Shown here: positions 1 to 5,386 of the stretch, piece after piece
Numbering within the stretch: the first letter of the stretch is position 1
Layout of the letters: the number at the start of each line of letters is the position of its first letter
DNA from: Paracoccaceae bacterium
GTDB taxonomy: Bacteria; Pseudomonadota; Alphaproteobacteria; Rhodobacterales; Rhodobacteraceae
Reading direction: 5' to 3'
Assembly (NCBI GenBank): GCA_011523445.1
Contig: WTGT01000136.1
Coordinates: 1 to 5,390 of the forward strand
DNA length: 5,390 bases
The notes under the pieces: model-generated
The model's input: the letters and a program-made list of their open reading frames with translations, nothing else
The model's database searches: none
Told to the model about the DNA's origin: nothing
Translations under genes and position numbers: made by a program

Positions 1-570
1 TAACCAGGCTGCCCACATTCTGCCGGTTTCTTCATCTTCAGTATACTCCGTCAGCCTGAAACCGAGATTGTTGTAAAATTCTGCCGATGAATCAACGTCT
101 GTCGAAAACATGTTCGCATGATCAATACGCAGGGGTTTTGCACCCTTGTAGAGCTTGTATTTTTGATGGATGGTCGGAAGAAGATCCATCTGGGAATAGA
201 ATTCAAGCGGCATCCCCAGATTGTCCCTGACTTTGAGAACCTTCCCTAAATGGGGTTTTTCAATCCAGGCAATTTCATGACCCCGTTCTCTGAAATAATT
301 TTCAATCCCAGTCAAATCCCCTTCATCAAAGACCTTGAACCCCAAACCTCTGCATTGTGGTGTTGATCCCTTGGTAAGGACTATGGAGTGATGTTCCCGT
401 TCCTCCATGCATCGAAGGAATAACTGGTTGTCATTCCGGGCGGTGACCACCAATCCCAACAGGTCTGAATAAAATTTTTCTGAAGCCTCAAGGTCTGAAA
501 CTTCCAAATCAACATAACTCAACCGGATTATGTTGAAGGGGGGATAAAGTACCGGTGAAAATTTTGGCAT
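1..570 (-). CDS. hpaD: 3,4-dihydroxyphenylacetate (homoprotocatechuate) 2,3-dioxygenase, VOC type, N-terminal part
   Basis: This is the first 190 codons of a gene that continues past the left edge of the window. The protein is expected to be a cytoplasmic, metal-dependent extradiol dioxygenase that opens the ring of 3,4-dihydroxyphenylacetate to 5-carboxymethyl-2-hydroxymuconate semialdehyde. The reading starts MPKFSPVLYPPFNIIRLSYV and shows two vicinal-oxygen-chelate repeats. The first covers about residues 15-125 (DLEVSDLEASEKFYSDLLGL, then HHSIVLTKG at 60-68). The second begins near residue 147 with RIDHANMFSTDV. His151 in that motif aligns with the first iron ligand (His155) of the Brevibacterium fuscum enzyme. 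The other two ligands lie outside the window. The complete family member is about 360 residues, so just over half is visible. The ATG lies 2 bases after the hpaE stop, and only a weak Shine-Dalgarno match is seen, so translational coupling is likely. The E. coli HpaD belongs to the unrelated LigB class, so the symbol here denotes function, not homology to that protein. Confidence 0.9.
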   Translation of the reverse strand, partial: MPKFSPVLYPPFNIIRLSYVDLEVSDLEASEKFYSDLLGLVVTARNDNQLFLRCMEEREHHSIVLTKGSTPQCRGLGFKVFDEGDLTGIENYFRERGHEIAWIEKPHLGKVLKVRDNLGMPLEFYSQMDLLPTIHQKYKLYKGAKPLRIDHANMFSTDVDSSAEFYNNLGFRLTEYTEDEETGRMWAAWL

Positions 571-572
571 AT

Positions 573-2096
573 TTACTGATTTCCCGAAATACCCAATTTG
601 GGTATCCTGTGGTTGCCCAGCGCTAAGCCAACATGTTTCTGTTCCATGTAAAACTCGAAGGACCAATCTCCGCCATCCCTGCCAATCCCGCTATCCTTGA
701 TACCTCCAAAAGGTGTGGGCAGATGACGTACATTTTCGGAATTAACCCAGATCATACCTGCTTCCAATGCATTTGAGACCCTCAGCGAACGGGCGAGATT
801 GTTGGTCCAGACATATCCCGTAAGGCCATACCTGACATCATTGGCTATCCAGATGGCTTCCTCCTCAGTTCCGAATGGAATGACCGTGAGTACAGGACCG
901 AATATCTCCTCACGCGAGATACGCATATCTTCGGTTGCATCTGTCAAGAGGGTTGGTTGGACATAACATCCTTCCTGGCCCTGGCGTGAACCTCCAACCT
1001 CAATGGTTGCACCTTCGTCCCGGGCAACCTGGAAATAAGACAGAACCTTGTCCAGATGAATCTTGTGAATGAGGGGGCCAACCTCGGTTTTGGGATCAAG
1101 TGGATTGCCAACCTTGATGTTTCTCACTCTGGCAGCCAACTTCGAAGTGAATTCCTCGGCAATTGATGATTGTACGAGAAGGCGGGAAGAGGACGTACAA
1201 CGCTCACCGTTAAGCGAATAAATCATGAAAACAACGGCATCAAGGGCCCGATCCAGATCGGCATCATCAAAAACGATGGCCGGATTTTTACCGCCAAGTT
1301 CAAAATGAACCCTTTTCAGTGTATCTGCTCCCTGTCGCATTATAGCACTTCCGGTCCTGCTTTCTCCAACAAAGGCAATGGCCTTGATATCAGGATGTTC
1401 GGTCAAGGCAACTCCAGCTTCTTCTCCTAAACCATTGACCAGATTCCAGACCCCGGGGGGCAATCCTGCCTCGTGAGCAATTTCCAGCAATAGGCTTGCT
1501 GTCATGGGAGAAAACTCGGCAGGTTTGTGAACAACCGTACACCCGGCAGCCAAGGCAGGTGCTATTTTCCAGGTCGACAACATGAATGGTGTATTCCAGG
1601 GAGTAATTATTCCAACCGGGCCAATGGGTACCCGGGTTGTGATATTCATGAGTGTTGGTGAGGGAAGATGCTTGCCGTCTCTGGCCTGAGGAGCAATATC
1701 GGCATAATAGCGAAAATTCTCGGCCCCACGCAGTGCCGCCTTGGACATGAACCTTATGGCCTGTCCCGTATCCCAACTTTCACAAAGAGCTATTTCCTCA
1801 GCCCGGGAGACAATCAAATCGGCAATCTTGTGAAGAATCTTTTTTCTGGCCTTGGGATCGGTATCACGCCAGGCAGGAAAGGCCTCCTTCGCTGAAATGG
1901 CCGCTTTGTCTATATCTGCTGCATTCCCCTTGGCGACAGTGCAAATGAAACTGTTGTCAACAGGAGTGAAATTATCAAAGGTTTCACCTGAACTGGATGG
2001 AACACTTACGCCGTTGATCAGATTTTGTATTCCCTTGCTCTGAAACCGTTCCAGCAAGGGCTTGAGATTTTTCTGGTTGACTTCGAAGCTATCCAT
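573..2096 (-). CDS. hpaE: 5-carboxymethyl-2-hydroxymuconate semialdehyde dehydrogenase
   Basis: This NAD(P)-dependent aldehyde dehydrogenase is expected to oxidise the HpaD ring-cleavage product to 5-carboxymethyl-2-hydroxymuconate. From the chosen ATG it has 507 residues. Visible motifs are PWN with Asn168, FVGESRTG in the cofactor-binding region, ELGGK with general-base Glu266, NGERCT with nucleophile Cys300, and EEIFGP with Glu397. The C-terminus (HRIPKLG) resembles the HPIPKWG end of E. coli HpaE, which together with the hpaD and hpaF neighbours separates it from generic betaine- or succinate-semialdehyde dehydrogenases. The frame is open to an ATG at 2153, but that start would overlap hpaF by 65 bases. 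The ATG at 2096 overlaps it by only 8 bases (ATGGATAG), which suits stop-start coupling, although its Shine-Dalgarno (GAAAG) is weak. Even from this start the protein carries about 20 more N-terminal residues than the E. coli enzyme (about 487 residues). The N-terminus is therefore the least certain part. Confidence 0.92.
   Translation of the reverse strand: MDSFEVNQKNLKPLLERFQSKGIQNLINGVSVPSSSGETFDNFTPVDNSFICTVAKGNAADIDKAAISAKEAFPAWRDTDPKARKKILHKIADLIVSRAEEIALCESWDTGQAIRFMSKAALRGAENFRYYADIAPQARDGKHLPSPTLMNITTRVPIGPVGIITPWNTPFMLSTWKIAPALAAGCTVVHKPAEFSPMTASLLLEIAHEAGLPPGVWNLVNGLGEEAGVALTEHPDIKAIAFVGESRTGSAIMRQGADTLKRVHFELGGKNPAIVFDDADLDRALDAVVFMIYSLNGERCTSSSRLLVQSSIAEEFTSKLAARVRNIKVGNPLDPKTEVGPLIHKIHLDKVLSYFQVARDEGATIEVGGSRQGQEGCYVQPTLLTDATEDMRISREEIFGPVLTVIPFGTEEEAIWIANDVRYGLTGYVWTNNLARSLRVSNALEAGMIWVNSENVRHLPTPFGGIKDSGIGRDGGDWSFEFYMEQKHVGLALGNHRIPKLGISGNQ
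589..605. repeat. 17-base palindrome at the hpaE/hpaD junction
   Basis: ATACCCAA and TTGGGTAT form 8-base arms around a single central base. The palindrome lies in the last codons of hpaE (the conserved IPKLGI stretch) and ends 18 bases before the hpaD start codon. As RNA it could fold into a 7-base-pair stem with a 3-base loop just ahead of hpaD. The coding constraint on this conserved C-terminus may explain part of it, so a role is unproven. Confidence 0.35.
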
Positions 2097-2484
2097 TTTT
2101 CTTTCGGGCCAGATGTTCTCTGATGGAACTAGTCTTGGGACTGAGGGCATCATTGATATGTTGCATCTCCATCGAGAGGGAAAAGGAGTGGTTTTTCAAA
2201 CATGATTCCAGGAATTCCTCAACCGCACTGTAGATATCATTGACCGCTTGCTCCCGAACCTTGAAGGGCCTACCCTCCCTGACCCGGGCCTTGATATCCA
2301 CGAAACCATGTTCATCACCACCATCCGCAATGGAATAGTGGTTACATTTTATGGTTCGGACTCTTATACCCGGCATGGGGAATACACCCGTATCAATGGC
2401 TGCCCTGCGAATGGTATCACATAATTCACCCAAGTCGACCCACTCCTCGACATTGGCTGAATGTTCTACTGTAAAATGTGGCAA
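2089..2484 (-). CDS. hpaF: 5-carboxymethyl-2-hydroxymuconate delta-isomerase
   Basis: This is a 131-residue member of the CHMI branch of the tautomerase superfamily. It isomerises 5-carboxymethyl-2-hydroxymuconate to its oxo form before decarboxylation in homoprotocatechuate degradation. The N-terminus MPHFTVEHSANV closely resembles E. coli HpaF (MPHFIVECSDNI, 126 residues). Shared blocks follow at TGVFPMPGIRVR (residues 32-43), ADGGDEHGFV (53-62) and EGRPF (70-74). Pro2 becomes the N-terminal catalytic proline after methionine removal, and Arg72 lies at the position of mature Arg71 in the E. coli protein. The start codon is TTG. An in-frame TAA two codons upstream excludes any earlier start, and a GGGGTG Shine-Dalgarno sits 6 bases upstream. 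The gene lies 35 bases after the aminotransferase stop and overlaps hpaE by 8 bases. The C-terminus is slightly longer and more basic (HLARKKNG) than in E. coli. Confidence 0.93.
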   Translation of the reverse strand: MPHFTVEHSANVEEWVDLGELCDTIRRAAIDTGVFPMPGIRVRTIKCNHYSIADGGDEHGFVDIKARVREGRPFKVREQAVNDIYSAVEEFLESCLKNHSFSLSMEMQHINDALSPKTSSIREHLARKKNG

Positions 2485-2490
2485 GAATTA

Positions 2491-2496
2491 CACCCC
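2491..2496 (-). promoter_or_regulatory. Ribosome binding site of hpaF deciding a TTG start
   Basis: On the minus strand GGGGTG precedes the TTG at 2484 with 6 bases between them. This spacing and the in-frame stop at 2490-2488 fix the non-ATG start. It also puts proline at position 2, as the catalytic mechanism of this family requires. Confidence 0.7.
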
Positions 2497-2519
2497 AATT
2501 CAATTATGACATTATTCGC

Positions 2520-3872
2520 TTATACAACAGACAACCCTTCGGAAAAAGCATATAGCATATGATCCACCTCTTCGGAGGAGATGATCAGGGGAGGAGACAT
2601 GAGGATTTTGTGCCCTGCTATCCTTACATTGACTCCCGATTCATAAATTTTCTGGTGGATCATAACCATGGATTGATTATCAAGTGGTGTTTTGGCTGAT
2701 TTGTCCGATACGAGTTCCATACCGGTCATCAATCCCTTGCCCCCCCTGACATCACCGATGATATCTATTTTCCGGGCCAAATCTCTCAACCCATCATAGA
2801 GCTGTTGCCCTCTTTCCCTGGCATTGTCCTTGAGTTTCAGCCGCTTTGTTTCTTCCAGACAGGTAATACCGGCCGCGGCACCAACAGGATGTCCCGTATA
2901 TGTATAACCATGACCGATTGCACCCGCCTCAGGATCGGCTCCCTCAAATACTTCGGCAACCCCCTCTGAAACCATTGTCGCACCAAATGGAAAATAACCT
3001 GATGTTATTGCCTTGGCGAGGGTCATCATATCCGGTTTGATATCCCATAGGCGAGAACCCGACCATTCACCCGTACGACCGAAACCTGTAATCACTTCAT
3101 CGGCAATGAACAAAACACCATGTCTGGCACAAATTTCCCTTGCCTGTTTGTAAAAGCCGTCGGGTGGAACAATCAAGCCGCCAGCACCCTGTATGGGTTC
3201 CATGATAAAGGCTGCTACTGTACCCTTTCCCTGAAAGAGGATTTCATCTTCCAGAGCACCCAGACACAATGTGGATAGTTTTCCCGGATCGCTCTCGTTG
3301 AAGGGGTTTTGATAGGTATGGGGAGAAGGTATGTGAAAACATCCCGGAAGGAGGGGTTCATAAGATTCCCTGAAACGACTGTTTCCATTGACGCTGGCAC
3401 CACCAAAATGGGTTCCATGATAACCGAATTTGACACTGATGAATTTGGTCCGATTGGCCTCACCCCTGATTTTGTGATATTGTCTGGCCAGTCGCAAGGC
3501 GGTTTCAACACTATCCGAACCACCGGAAGTAAAAAATGATCTGGCCATCCCTTCCGGTTTGAAAAACTCCTTGAGGAGGTAGGAAAGCTCTATGACCTTG
3601 TCATTCGAACTGCCTTTGAAGGTTGAGTAATAGGGAAGAGCATTGAGCTGATTGGTAATTGCATCCTTGACGGGTTGGTTTGAGTATCCAAGATTTACAT
3701 TCCAAAGGCCTCCGACAGCATCAATGACCTCGTTGCCCTCGATATCCTTGATTTTAACACCCCTGGATTCAACAAATATCGGGGGAGGGTTTTCTATACC
3801 ATCGGCTGGATGCCCCATCGGATGCCAATTGAATTTGGCATTGTTTTCCCGCAAAAAATTTGAATCAAACAT
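2520..3872 (-). CDS. Class III PLP-dependent omega-aminotransferase
   Basis: This 450-residue fold-type I, class III aminotransferase would move the terminal amino group of an omega-amino acid or amine to a keto acid, probably pyruvate. Visible features are GLWNVNLGY (55-63), the phosphate-binding SGGS (116-119), YHG (151-153), EPIQGAGG (225-232), IADEVITGFGRTG (256-268, with Asp258 for the pyridine nitrogen), and AKAITSGY with Schiff-base Lys287. The overall pattern resembles putrescine-, beta-alanine- and taurine-pyruvate aminotransferases, and the sequence alone does not settle the substrate. The gene lies 44 bases after a guanidinobutyrase-like gene, so GABA (or beta-alanine, if the hydrolase prefers guanidinopropionate) is the favoured amino donor. 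An aromatic amine such as tyramine is possible given the downstream hpa genes. The ATG at 3872 has a GGAG 7 bases upstream. A longer reading from a TTG at 3959 is rejected because it would run into the upstream gene and add a non-homologous leader. Confidence 0.9.
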   Translation of the reverse strand: MFDSNFLRENNAKFNWHPMGHPADGIENPPPIFVESRGVKIKDIEGNEVIDAVGGLWNVNLGYSNQPVKDAITNQLNALPYYSTFKGSSNDKVIELSYLLKEFFKPEGMARSFFTSGGSDSVETALRLARQYHKIRGEANRTKFISVKFGYHGTHFGGASVNGNSRFRESYEPLLPGCFHIPSPHTYQNPFNESDPGKLSTLCLGALEDEILFQGKGTVAAFIMEPIQGAGGLIVPPDGFYKQAREICARHGVLFIADEVITGFGRTGEWSGSRLWDIKPDMMTLAKAITSGYFPFGATMVSEGVAEVFEGADPEAGAIGHGYTYTGHPVGAAAGITCLEETKRLKLKDNARERGQQLYDGLRDLARKIDIIGDVRGGKGLMTGMELVSDKSAKTPLDNQSMVMIHQKIYESGVNVRIAGHKILMSPPLIISSEEVDHMLYAFSEGLSVV

Positions 3873-3879
3873 TTGGTAT

Positions 3880-3883
3880 CTCC
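3880..3883 (-). promoter_or_regulatory. Ribosome binding site of the aminotransferase gene
   Basis: On the minus strand GGAG stands 7 bases before the ATG at 3872. It supports this internal start over the more upstream TTG at 3959 in the same frame. Confidence 0.65.
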
Positions 3884-3916
3884 GTCTTATCAAGCAGAAC
3901 TTTACAATGGTGAAAT

Positions 3917-4885
3917 CTAATTGAAACCCAACTGCATTTTTATACCCGGCAATACACAAAGCATTTCAAATAGGAGTTGAGCTCCGATCAATGCTGTATT
4001 TCCGGTGGTATCATAGGGTGGTGACACCTCAACGAGATCACCTCCAACAAGATTCATTCCCAGACACCCTCTCACGACTTCCAACCCTTGAATGGTAGTC
4101 AATCCGCCAAGCTCAACAGTTCCCGTACCTGGGGCGAATGCCGGGTCCATGCTGTCGATGTCAAATGATAGATAAACAGGTGTTTGACCTATCTTCTGGC
4201 GAATATCATCCATGGTCGGGGCGAGAGATTTGTGCCAGCACATTTCTGCGGTATATACCTCAAATCCCTTATCTCTCCCCCAGTTGTAATCGTCTGGTGA
4301 ATAACCGGAACCACGCAACCCTATCTGGAATGTTTTTTCGGGAATGATCAGTTGTTCTTCCACAGCCCGCCTGAAGGGAGTTCCATGTGCCACCTTTTCA
4401 CCGAACATGGCCTCGGAAGTGTCCGCATGGGCATCAACATGAACTAGGGCAACCGGACCATATTTTTTGGCAAATGACCTTAACACCGGATAGGTCAGGG
4501 TATGATCTCCCCCCAAAATCAGGGGTTGGGTGTTACAACCCAAAATTTCATCCACACCTTCTGTGATAATGTCACATGTTGCCTTCAAGTTGAAGGTGTT
4601 TATGGCGAGATCACCATAATCAACAACCTGGAAAGATTCAAAGGGAGCTGCCCCTGTTCCCATGTTATAGGGCCTTATCAGACAGCTTTCAGTCCTGATT
4701 TGTCTGGGACCATGTCGGGTTCCAGCCCTGTTGGAAGCTCCTATATCCATGGGAATACCAACAAAACAGACATCCACATCGGTTAGATCAGTGCTGACCG
4801 GAAGCCTCATCATTGAAGCTACCCCGCCAAATCTTGGCATGTCGTTGGCTCCCAAGGGCTGGTTGAAGTTTTTCGAAGCAGACAT
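3917..4885 (-). CDS. gbuA: Guanidinobutyrase-like ureohydrolase (arginase/agmatinase family)
   Basis: This 322-residue cytoplasmic ureohydrolase hydrolyses a guanidino group to urea plus an amine. All six binuclear-metal ligands of the family are present: His128 in GGDHT, Asp151, His153 and Asp155 in DAHAD, and Asp242 and Asp244 in SFDID. A VEVSPPYD motif follows at 285-292. The N-terminal NQPLGANDMPRFGG and the blocks RPYNMGTGAAPF (71-82), MFGEKVAHGTPFRRAVEE (160-177) and APGTGT (251-256) resemble Pseudomonas aeruginosa 4-guanidinobutyrase GbuA (319 residues) more than E. coli agmatinase SpeB. The likely reaction is 4-guanidinobutyrate to GABA plus urea. 3-Guanidinopropionate, agmatine or free guanidine remain possible, since related clades use them and automated pipelines often call such proteins agmatinase. 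The ATG has GGGGAG 7 bases upstream. It is probably the first gene of the operon, and the following aminotransferase fits the use of its product. Confidence 0.88.
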   Translation of the reverse strand: MSASKNFNQPLGANDMPRFGGVASMMRLPVSTDLTDVDVCFVGIPMDIGASNRAGTRHGPRQIRTESCLIRPYNMGTGAAPFESFQVVDYGDLAINTFNLKATCDIITEGVDEILGCNTQPLILGGDHTLTYPVLRSFAKKYGPVALVHVDAHADTSEAMFGEKVAHGTPFRRAVEEQLIIPEKTFQIGLRGSGYSPDDYNWGRDKGFEVYTAEMCWHKSLAPTMDDIRQKIGQTPVYLSFDIDSMDPAFAPGTGTVELGGLTTIQGLEVVRGCLGMNLVGGDLVEVSPPYDTTGNTALIGAQLLFEMLCVLPGIKMQLGFN

Positions 4886-4892
4886 TCAATTT

Positions 4893-4898
4893 CTCCCC
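4893..4898 (-). promoter_or_regulatory. Ribosome binding site of the ureohydrolase gene
   Basis: On the minus strand GGGGAG precedes the ATG at 4885 with 7 bases between them. This is one of the stronger sites in the window and fits the leading gene of a transcription unit. Confidence 0.7.
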
Positions 4899-4904
4899 GT
4901 TCAA

Positions 4905-4920
4905 TTTGGTTCAAACCAAA
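4905..4920. promoter_or_regulatory. Perfect 7-2-7 palindrome, candidate operator
   Basis: TTTGGTT and AACCAAA flank a two-base centre in a perfect inverted repeat. It starts 19 bases upstream of the ureohydrolase start codon and covers the expected transcription start of the candidate promoter at 4923-4951. A dimeric repressor bound here would block initiation. The GGT...ACC core recalls sites of GntR-type regulators, but no regulator gene is in the window and the family is not determined. No second copy was noticed elsewhere in the window. Confidence 0.45.
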
Positions 4921-4922
4921 AA

Positions 4923-4951
4923 ACTAAAATTTCTGACCTTGTTATTTCCAA
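4923..4951 (-). promoter_or_regulatory. Candidate sigma-70-type promoter of the catabolic operon
   Basis: On the minus strand TTGGAA (4951-4946) and TTTAGT (4928-4923) are separated by exactly 17 bases. Each matches 4 of 6 consensus positions. It lies in the only sizeable intergenic gap before the gbuA-to-hpaD gene run. The region is AT-rich, so chance matches are common; the neighbouring palindrome gives some added support. Confidence 0.4.
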
Positions 4952-4977
4952 AAAGAGATATGATAAAGTGGAAATAA
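4942..4977. repeat. Perfect 9-base inverted repeat with 18-base spacer
   Basis: TTATTTCCA (4942-4950) is mirrored by TGGAAATAA (4969-4977). The left arm contains most of the candidate -35 hexamer. The arms are mostly A and T and are not followed by a T run on the minus strand, so it is not a convincing terminator for the upstream channel gene. Two half-sites for a regulator nearly three helical turns apart are possible, as is chance in AT-rich DNA. Confidence 0.35.
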
Positions 4978-5016
4978 GCAAGATCACTTAAAAATATCAG
5001 ACTATTTACGATTTAT

Positions 5017-5373
5017 TTATCTTGCGATCTCTTTCAACATGGTTCTCCCCTTGTGTGGTATTCGCTTCTTGTGTTTTGATTTTTTGGTAATCTTGTAAAG
5101 GGCGGAGGTAACCAGGCCTGCAGGAACTGCCAGAACTCCCATGCCCGACATCACGATAATTGACGTGAATATCTTACCTCCCGGAGTAATCGGATACAAG
5201 TCTCCATATCCAACGGTAGCAAGGGTAATTATCGCCCACCACAGACAGGATATAATCGAAGAAAACCCTTCGGGCTGGACTTCATGTTCAAAGTGCCAAA
5301 TTCCTACCGCAGAAATGAGTAGGACAAGGGATGCAGCAAACAGGAATATCACAAATTCCTTTCTCCTGCCCAT
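5017..5373 (-). CDS. Two-transmembrane potassium channel protein (Ion_trans_2 type)
   Basis: This short 118-residue inner-membrane protein has the core pore architecture of a K+ channel. A first transmembrane helix covers about residues 7-27. A re-entrant pore helix follows at about 38-52 (SSIISCLWWAIITLA). The selectivity filter TVGYGD is at 53-58, and a second transmembrane helix covers about 67-92. The tail is short and strongly basic (KKSKHKKR). No RCK/TrkA-N or cyclic-nucleotide domain is present. The turret and filter region (HEVQPEGFSSI, then TVGYGDLYPITPGGK) resembles the S5-pore-S6 unit of bacterial voltage-gated Kv channels, without a visible voltage sensor. The ATG has an excellent AGGAGGTG 5 bases upstream, which favours a standalone two-helix protein. 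The frame stays open for the 17 bases left before the window edge, so a longer protein cannot be excluded. It points the same way as the catabolic operon but is separated from it by 131 bases, so functional linkage is doubtful. Confidence 0.88.
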   Translation of the reverse strand: MGRRKEFVIFLFAASLVLLISAVGIWHFEHEVQPEGFSSIISCLWWAIITLATVGYGDLYPITPGGKIFTSIIVMSGMGVLAVPAGLVTSALYKITKKSKHKKRIPHKGRTMLKEIAR

Positions 5374-5378
5374 CGAGG

Positions 5379-5386
5379 CACCTCCT
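5379..5386 (-). promoter_or_regulatory. Strong ribosome binding site of the channel gene
   Basis: On the minus strand AGGAGGTG stands 5 bases before the ATG at 5373. It is close to an ideal Shine-Dalgarno and is the main argument that the channel protein begins here and is not the tail of a six-helix Kv channel. Confidence 0.7.

Noticed and set aside
1170..1430. Plus-strand open frame opposite hpaE
   Set aside because: It lies wholly inside the strongly supported hpaE coding region, shows no recognisable domain and has low-complexity composition. The same holds for plus-strand frames at 1668-1895, 1852-2043, 3309-3539, 3652-3924, 4138-4347 and 4502-4786.
1390..1776. Second minus-strand frame inside hpaE
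   Set aside because: It is a shifted frame of hpaE whose protein carries no family motif, while the hpaE frame has all catalytic residues. The frame at 3215-3523 inside the aminotransferase gene is rejected for the same reason.
573..2096. Assignment of the aldehyde dehydrogenase as succinate-semialdehyde dehydrogenase acting on the aminotransferase product
   Set aside because: The HpaE-like C-terminal end and motif pattern, and its direct flanking by hpaF and hpaD, fit the ring-cleavage semialdehyde better. A secondary activity cannot be excluded.
3873..3959. Extended aminotransferase start at a TTG (3959)
   Set aside because: The added 29 residues do not resemble the family, overlap the end of the ureohydrolase gene by 43 bases and replace a well-placed GGAG/ATG start at 3872.
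4523..4543. Inverted repeats GGGTTG/CAACCC and TTGGGT/ACCCAA inside the ureohydrolase gene
   Set aside because: They are short, overlap one another, lie in coding sequence next to the GGDHT motif and have no T run or start site nearby. They are readily explained by codon content.
4731..4991. Plus-strand open frame spanning the ureohydrolase 5' end and the intergenic gap
   Set aside because: It is antisense to the conserved N-terminus of the ureohydrolase and has no recognisable domain. Its intergenic part is AT-rich non-coding-like sequence.
4942..5016. Rho-independent terminator after the potassium-channel gene
   Set aside because: The only inverted repeat (4942-4977) has an AT-rich stem, an 18-base loop and no T run after it on the minus strand. 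No GC-rich stem was found just past the stop at 5017.
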